Source of the DNA: Ktedonobacter racemifer DSM 44963
GTDB taxonomy: Bacteria > Chloroflexota > Ktedonobacteria > Ktedonobacterales > Ktedonobacteraceae
Direction: 5' to 3'
DNA: 64,000 nt
Assembly (NCBI RefSeq): GCF_000178855.1
Contig: NZ_ADVG01000004.1
Coordinates: forward strand, 806,001 to 870,000
The notes under the pieces are model-generated. The model made no database searches. It saw only the letters and a list, made by a program, of their open reading frames with translations, and was not told the DNA's origin. Below are positions 60,361 through 64,000 of this stretch, piece by piece. Positions within the stretch are counted from its first letter, which is position 1; every line of letters begins with the position of its first letter. A program made the position numbers and the translations under genes.

Positions 60361-60711
60361 TTATCTTGAGGTCTCGGAGCCAGTCCACATCTCCGCCATC
60401 TTGCCATCGGTAATACGTACAAACCACATCACGCCTGAGATAATCTCTTTGCCTTGGTGGGTTCTCTGGATAGTGACACGGAGCGCCACCATATCACCCT
60501 CGCTCACAATACTCTTGATCGTAATCCGAAAATCGGGGAAGGCGGCCCGCACCTGAGACAACGATTGCTTGACGCTCTCAGGACCTTTCACCTCTGGATG
60601 CGCATAATCAACCCAGTCCGAGGCTAACACTTCATTGGCCAAATCCACATTTCCAGTGTTCCACATCTCCAGGTAACGTTTCACAAGGTCTTTATTTGCC
60701 TCAATATCCAT
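60361..60711 (-). CDS. SnoaL-like ester-cyclase family protein
   Basis: 116 residues with a cone-shaped alpha+beta-barrel pattern: NKDLVKRYLEMWNTGNVDLANEVLASDWVDYAHP, VRAAFPDFRITIKSIVSEGDMVALRVTIQRTHQG, and the final FVRITDGKMAEMWTGSE. The D and H positions typical of SnoaL proteins are present (WVDYAHP). These proteins act in polyketide cyclisation or simple hydrolysis; the role here is unknown. Confidence 0.82.
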   Translation of the reverse strand: MDIEANKDLVKRYLEMWNTGNVDLANEVLASDWVDYAHPEVKGPESVKQSLSQVRAAFPDFRITIKSIVSEGDMVALRVTIQRTHQGKEIISGVMWFVRITDGKMAEMWTGSETSR

Positions 60712-60997
60712 TTCTCATCCTTTTAAAAATATTTGTCCCCTACTCATGAATGTGCTCCGCATGCTTAGAGAGGCTCTATTTATTAAAAAAACTAGGTTAT
60801 CTGTTATATACTACGTCTATTCTCGTGCTGAATCTCATCAGAAAGAAGCATGATTGCACCTAAATCACAAGAGCAAGGCTTTTATGACAAATCAATGACA
60901 AAAGAGGGTGCCAGAATTCACATCCCAGTCATCTTCCAACACTATACTTTCTCTATCTACAGGAACTATAAAGTTAAGAAGATAAAGGAGATTGTAT
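60712..60997. other. Intergenic, no gene seen
   Basis: No convincing coding frame. An AAAGGAG site at 60984-60990 serves the SHOCT gene. No hairpin of note. Confidence 0.3.
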
Positions 60998-61240
60998 ATG
61001 CACTGGGGTTCTGGCTTCTGGCCTGTGTTTCCGTTATTGTGGATAGGAATTGTGGCGTTCTTCTGTTGGGGAGCCTCCCGCTGGTTCGGCTGGAGGACCA
61101 AGCACAGACATTTCGAGATGCCTGTAGAGCCGAACGCGATGGAGATCTTGCGCCGGCGGTATGCGCGGGGCGAGATTGATGGTACGACCTTCGACCAGAT
61201 GCGCGAGCGCCTGGAGAGTTCGGCCCAACCTCGCTACTAG
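60998..61240 (+). CDS. SHOCT-domain membrane protein
   Basis: 80 residues from ATG 60998, seven bases after AAAGGAG. One transmembrane helix (FWPVFPLLWIGIVAFFCWGASRWFGW) is followed by the SHOCT helix pair (AMEILRRRYARGEIDGTTFDQMRERLES), where GEI and F are the usual family residues. Such short proteins help oligomerise or tether partners at the membrane; no specific role is known. A perfect hairpin follows. Confidence 0.8.
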   Translation: MHWGSGFWPVFPLLWIGIVAFFCWGASRWFGWRTKHRHFEMPVEPNAMEILRRRYARGEIDGTTFDQMRERLESSAQPRY

Positions 61241-61281
61241 ATTCAGGATGGCATTTCTAAGGCCCTCCCTATTCCCCATTT

Positions 61282-61312
61282 CTCGACCTCGTCACACCCT
61301 GACGAGGTCGAG
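61282..61312. terminator. Hairpin between SHOCT gene and kinase
   Basis: CTCGACCTCGTCA (61282-61294) pairs with TGACGAGGTCGAG (61300-61312) around CACCC. It lies between convergent genes. Confidence 0.7.
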
Positions 61313-61359
61313 CCTCACTATAAAGAAGGTGTCGCATTTGCCACTCATGAGTGAAAACA

Positions 61360-63480
61360 TTAACCGAAATGTGGCCCTTCAATGATATCGATAGGCGAGG
61401 CCACCTTCGCCGAGTCCAGGATGATAATCTCCTGAGAATCCTTAGGCCAGTAGATGGCGACAGTAAATTGCCCCATTGCTTTCTGGTCAAGCATTGCTCC
61501 CCTCTGCGCGTCCCAAAGTGTAAGTAAGGATGGATTAGCAGAGACAAGATACTTCCCATCAGGGGACCAGACCAGGTCTTCAATCCTTCCCTGTGTCGAC
61601 ATACCCCCCTGTTGCTGTAGCTTGCCATCTTGCAGCGACCAGATCTGTATGTTTCCCCCGGAATCATAGCAGGCAAGTTTGGTGCTATCAGGCGACCAGG
61701 CTTTAAGATGGCCAGATGCTAACACAGAAGACCCTGATGTGCTCATCAGCGGGTCGCCCGCCTTCTGTGCATCCCAGACATACAACTGATCCTCACCAAT
61801 AGCAGCGATATATGCTCCATTGGGAGACCAGGTCAGCGAAGTTATATGCCTTTGAACACCTGAATAGGAACGCACAACTTTACCATGATCGGATGCCTCA
61901 TAAACGGTTACCTCATTTTGAAAACCCTCCAGACTACTACCACGAGCGCCGACAAAATAGCGATTGTCGGGAGACCAGGCTAGAAGGAATGTAAGGGGAG
62001 CGCCTTTTGCATTAAAGACCGGGTAAGAGAAGAGCAGTGTATTCGTTGAAACATCCCAGGCGCTAAGATAACCGGCCATGTCCGAGATAAGCATATGTGT
62101 CCCATCGGGAGAAAGAGAGAAGTCATAGGGCGCATACTGCAACTGATACGGCGTGGTAGGAGTACTGGAGGCTTTGTCAATCGCGAGAACGTCAAAACTA
62201 TCGTTGTATACTATAGCCGCATTTTTCCCACTAGAGGCAAAGGACGCGAAGCGTACTTGAGTGTCTTTAGATGAACTTTGTTGCATATCAGGCATAACAC
62301 TCTGCGGCTGCGGCCTGTGCGGAAGTAATCCCTTGGAAAGGTTTGCCCCCAGAACAACGACAGCCGTACCCGCGACGGCAACACCAAGAATCGAACGGCG
62401 CGTAAGGCGCTTAGCTGGTTTTGGCTGCGGTTGCAACTGAGGTGCCTGTACTTGAACCTGTCCCATACCCGGCATTGGAACCGAACCCGGAGGAGAAGCC
62501 ATAGGAGGAATAAAGATAGGTTGTCGGGGCGGCTGAATTGTGGGTTGAAGGCTGGCAATCTCGCGCAATACACCTTCAACAAGTGTGATCGATGCGGGAC
62601 GCCGCTCTGGGTGAAGCGAGACCATAGACATGACCAGGTCTTCAAGTTGGGTCGCGCCAGGCAGGGCCGTAAGACGCAGGGGAGAAAAGTTGAAAGGGTT
62701 GTCGGCGGGATCTATGCCGGAGAGGAGATAGTGCAGGAGCGCACCCAGGCTATAAACGTCCGAGCATGGCGAGGTCTGCGCCTTCCCGTACTGCTCAGGG
62801 GCGGCATAGCCTGGCGAGCCAAAGGGAATGGTATCCCTGGTCTGGCCGGGCTTAAAATGCCGCGCGATGCCGAAATCAATGAGATAGAGCTTACGCCTCG
62901 TCGTCAGCATGATATTCGCGGGCTTGAGGTCGCGAAAAATAATAGCCGGCTGACGCGTATGTAAATAGTGAAGGACTGTACATAACTGAAGCGCAATATC
63001 GAGAAGCTCAGGCAGTGGCAACAAAGGCTCCATGGAAGTGGGTGAGCGCGTGGCGTCCTTGCGTTCGAGGTAGGCTTCCAACGTCTCGCCATCGATAAAA
63101 TCCATGGTGAGATACCAGTGCTCGGGATCGGTGAAATGGTGGTAGACGCGAGGAAGATTGGAATGCTTGAGAGTAGAGAGGAGCGCTACTTCGCGATTAA
63201 AGGCATCCGTCGCCTCAATAACCTGCTGAGAAGAGAGGCCACGCAGATTAATTTGTTTCAGGGCCAGAATTGCGTTATTAGAATGAGTATCGGCAACTTT
63301 ATACACAGCACCAAAGCCGCCAGTTCCAAGCTGGGAGAGCAGGCGATAGCGCTCGTGAATTAAGAAGGGCTGCTCATTCTCCACAGTATCAGTCAAAGGT
63401 TGATCACAGGCAAAGCAGGCAACTTGACCTACATCATTCGCGGCCCCACATTGAAGACAGTAAAGAACATCCGTTTTCAT
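61360..63480 (-). CDS. Ser/Thr protein kinase with zinc ribbon and C-terminal WD40-like propeller
   Basis: 706 residues. An N-terminal zinc ribbon (CLQCG and CFACD, 8-27) precedes the kinase domain: G-loop LGTGGFGAVYKV, K in ALKQINL (about 74), IIFRDLKPANIML (about 183) and LIDFGIAR (about 201), SPGYAAPEQY. The HRD histidine is replaced by F (FRD). A proline/glutamine linker leads to a single hydrophobic helix (ILGVAVAGTAVVVLGANL, near 375). An exported beta-propeller of about 300 residues follows, with W-S-P-(D/N) repeats (LAWSPDNRYFVGARG, LTWSPNGAYIAAIG, LVWSPDGKYLVSAN). This places a sensor outside and the kinase inside. Confidence 0.88.
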   Translation of the reverse strand: MKTDVLYCLQCGAANDVGQVACFACDQPLTDTVENEQPFLIHERYRLLSQLGTGGFGAVYKVADTHSNNAILALKQINLRGLSSQQVIEATDAFNREVALLSTLKHSNLPRVYHHFTDPEHWYLTMDFIDGETLEAYLERKDATRSPTSMEPLLPLPELLDIALQLCTVLHYLHTRQPAIIFRDLKPANIMLTTRRKLYLIDFGIARHFKPGQTRDTIPFGSPGYAAPEQYGKAQTSPCSDVYSLGALLHYLLSGIDPADNPFNFSPLRLTALPGATQLEDLVMSMVSLHPERRPASITLVEGVLREIASLQPTIQPPRQPIFIPPMASPPGSVPMPGMGQVQVQAPQLQPQPKPAKRLTRRSILGVAVAGTAVVVLGANLSKGLLPHRPQPQSVMPDMQQSSSKDTQVRFASFASSGKNAAIVYNDSFDVLAIDKASSTPTTPYQLQYAPYDFSLSPDGTHMLISDMAGYLSAWDVSTNTLLFSYPVFNAKGAPLTFLLAWSPDNRYFVGARGSSLEGFQNEVTVYEASDHGKVVRSYSGVQRHITSLTWSPNGAYIAAIGEDQLYVWDAQKAGDPLMSTSGSSVLASGHLKAWSPDSTKLACYDSGGNIQIWSLQDGKLQQQGGMSTQGRIEDLVWSPDGKYLVSANPSLLTLWDAQRGAMLDQKAMGQFTVAIYWPKDSQEIIILDSAKVASPIDIIEGPHFG

Positions 63481-63656
63481 GCATATATTCCTATTTCTAT
63501 TCCTCGCAGCAAATATTCATATCTCTATATTCTAAAACAAAATTAACGAAATGTGTGTGGGTCATGTGACCTATTTCAGGCTCGCGAGCTCTGCCGCTTT
63601 CCACCCACACCCCCTTACCTCCGGATTTTGGCGTACAATAAAAGGAGCAGATCAGT
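63481..63656. other. Intergenic, no gene seen
   Basis: AT-rich kinase promoter region followed by a C-rich stretch near 63601. No coding frame or strong hairpin. Confidence 0.3.
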
Positions 63657-63731
63657 GGGGCGCTGCACTGCTAAAGCACGCGCTTACACATCATGTCACA
63701 GAGCATGTCGTACTATCATTTGTAGACGCGT
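63657..63731. repeat. Degenerate palindrome, apparently cut by an IS1-like element
   Basis: CACTGCTAAAGCACGCGCTT and ATCATTTGTAGACGCG recall the two arms at 14000-14073 (GCTGCTAAAGTACGCGTCTA and ATCATATGTAGACGCG). The right arm stops at 63731, where the IS1-like element begins. Confidence 0.45.
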
Positions 63732-64000
63732 GGGTAGTGGTCAGAATGGGAATGATGTGATACAGTACGAGAACGATTCTGTCCAGAGAGGGTTGTATGG
63801 TCACGATTACGCTCCAGTGCCCGCATTGTCAAAGTGAGAAACTCGTGCGAAATGGGCGAGCGCCCAACGGGAAACAGAAATATCTCTGCCGATCATGTCA
63901 GCGACAAAGCCGAGAACATCCCGCTCCTCACGCCTACTCAGCCGAACGCCGAGAAGAGATTCTTCGCGCCTATGAAGAACGCAGCAGTTTACGTGGGTTG
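63732..64000 (+). mobile_element. IS1-like element, left part
   Basis: The left end is placed near 63732 because the palindrome homology ends there. The transposase start is 65 nt further. The right part lies outside the window. Confidence 0.5.
63797..64000 (+). CDS. IS1-family transposase, N-terminal part (InsA-like)
   Basis: 68 residues before the window edge, read directly. A zinc ribbon (CPHCQ and CRSCQR) is followed by the start of a helix-turn-helix (AERREEILRAYEERSSLRGL), the usual InsA opening. The frame stays open to the edge. It is not a copy of the transposase at 275-1471, whose N-terminus differs. Confidence 0.8.
   Translation, partial: MVTITLQCPHCQSEKLVRNGRAPNGKQKYLCRSCQRQSREHPAPHAYSAERREEILRAYEERSSLRGL

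Noticed and set aside
1..64000. CRISPR array
   Set aside because: No regularly spaced identical repeats with unique spacers were seen. Repeats present are palindromes, domain duplications or gene-scale copies.
1..64000. tRNA or rRNA genes
   Set aside because: No cloverleaf with TTCRANYC-type T-loop or rRNA-like stretch was recognised by eye. A covariance search would be decisive.

Overview
The window reads as chromosome from a Ktedonobacteria-like member of the Chloroflexota. This is inferred from the gene mix: many lipoprotein solute-binding proteins, zinc-ribbon and WD40 Ser/Thr kinases, Clp-N/sigma mosaics, IS607, IS605 and IS1-like elements, and a group II intron. No rRNA or tRNA gene was seen and no database could be searched, so the taxonomy is tentative. 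Genes lie on both strands in short operons. Many gene ends carry unusually long, often perfect palindromes.

1-6.7 kb: an IS1-like element, a GAF-like protein, a membrane-anchored HxH/HTHD protein, a DinB-type protein, and an AcuA-like acetyltransferase with a TetR regulator behind an AGACCG-type operator pair. 5.6-14.1 kb: the clearest metabolic system, an alpha-mannan utilisation locus. It holds a LacI repressor, two sugar permeases, a binding lipoprotein, a secreted GH76 endo-alpha-1,6-mannanase with two CBM32-like domains, and a cytoplasmic GH125 alpha-1,6-mannosidase. Three identical-type TGACAWCGWTGTCA operators lie in the LacI/permease gap and a fourth lies before the binding protein. 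The inferred order of work is extracellular cutting, import, then intracellular trimming. No ABC ATPase is encoded here.

14-31 kb: an Eis-like acetyltransferase, a CaiB-type CoA transferase, an EamA exporter framed by inverted repeats, an ArsR/SRPBCC operon, a GGQ release-factor-like protein, a DUF6036-type nucleotidyltransferase with an unknown partner, MurJ, a MarR-GNAT fusion, a CaCA exchanger, a TIM-barrel isomerase, and an amino-acid-permease/GGDEF fusion. 31-33.5 kb: an IS607 element (serine recombinase plus TnpB).

34-44.6 kb: three tandem paralogous oligopeptide-binding lipoproteins whose long leaders and terminators are duplicated with them, then a divergent Cache/GAF/PAS histidine kinase and its response regulator. 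44.6-48.3 kb: nested mobile DNA. An IS605-type tnpB is split after codon 12 by a group II intron whose domain V lies inside the maturase reading frame. Removing the intron restores the TnpB N-terminus, but a separate frameshift remains.

48.4-64 kb: a DAO oxidase with a WYL regulator, a NitT/TauT-type ABC operon, an ECF sigma factor fused to a Clp-N domain and a ClpX-type zinc finger, a NADAR protein, a P-loop kinase flanked by two look-alike promoter/hairpin micro-transcription units, a decayed DUF21/CBS gene, a zinc-dependent alcohol dehydrogenase, a WD40 Ser/Thr kinase, and a second IS1-like element cut by the window edge and apparently inserted into one of the recurrent palindromes.
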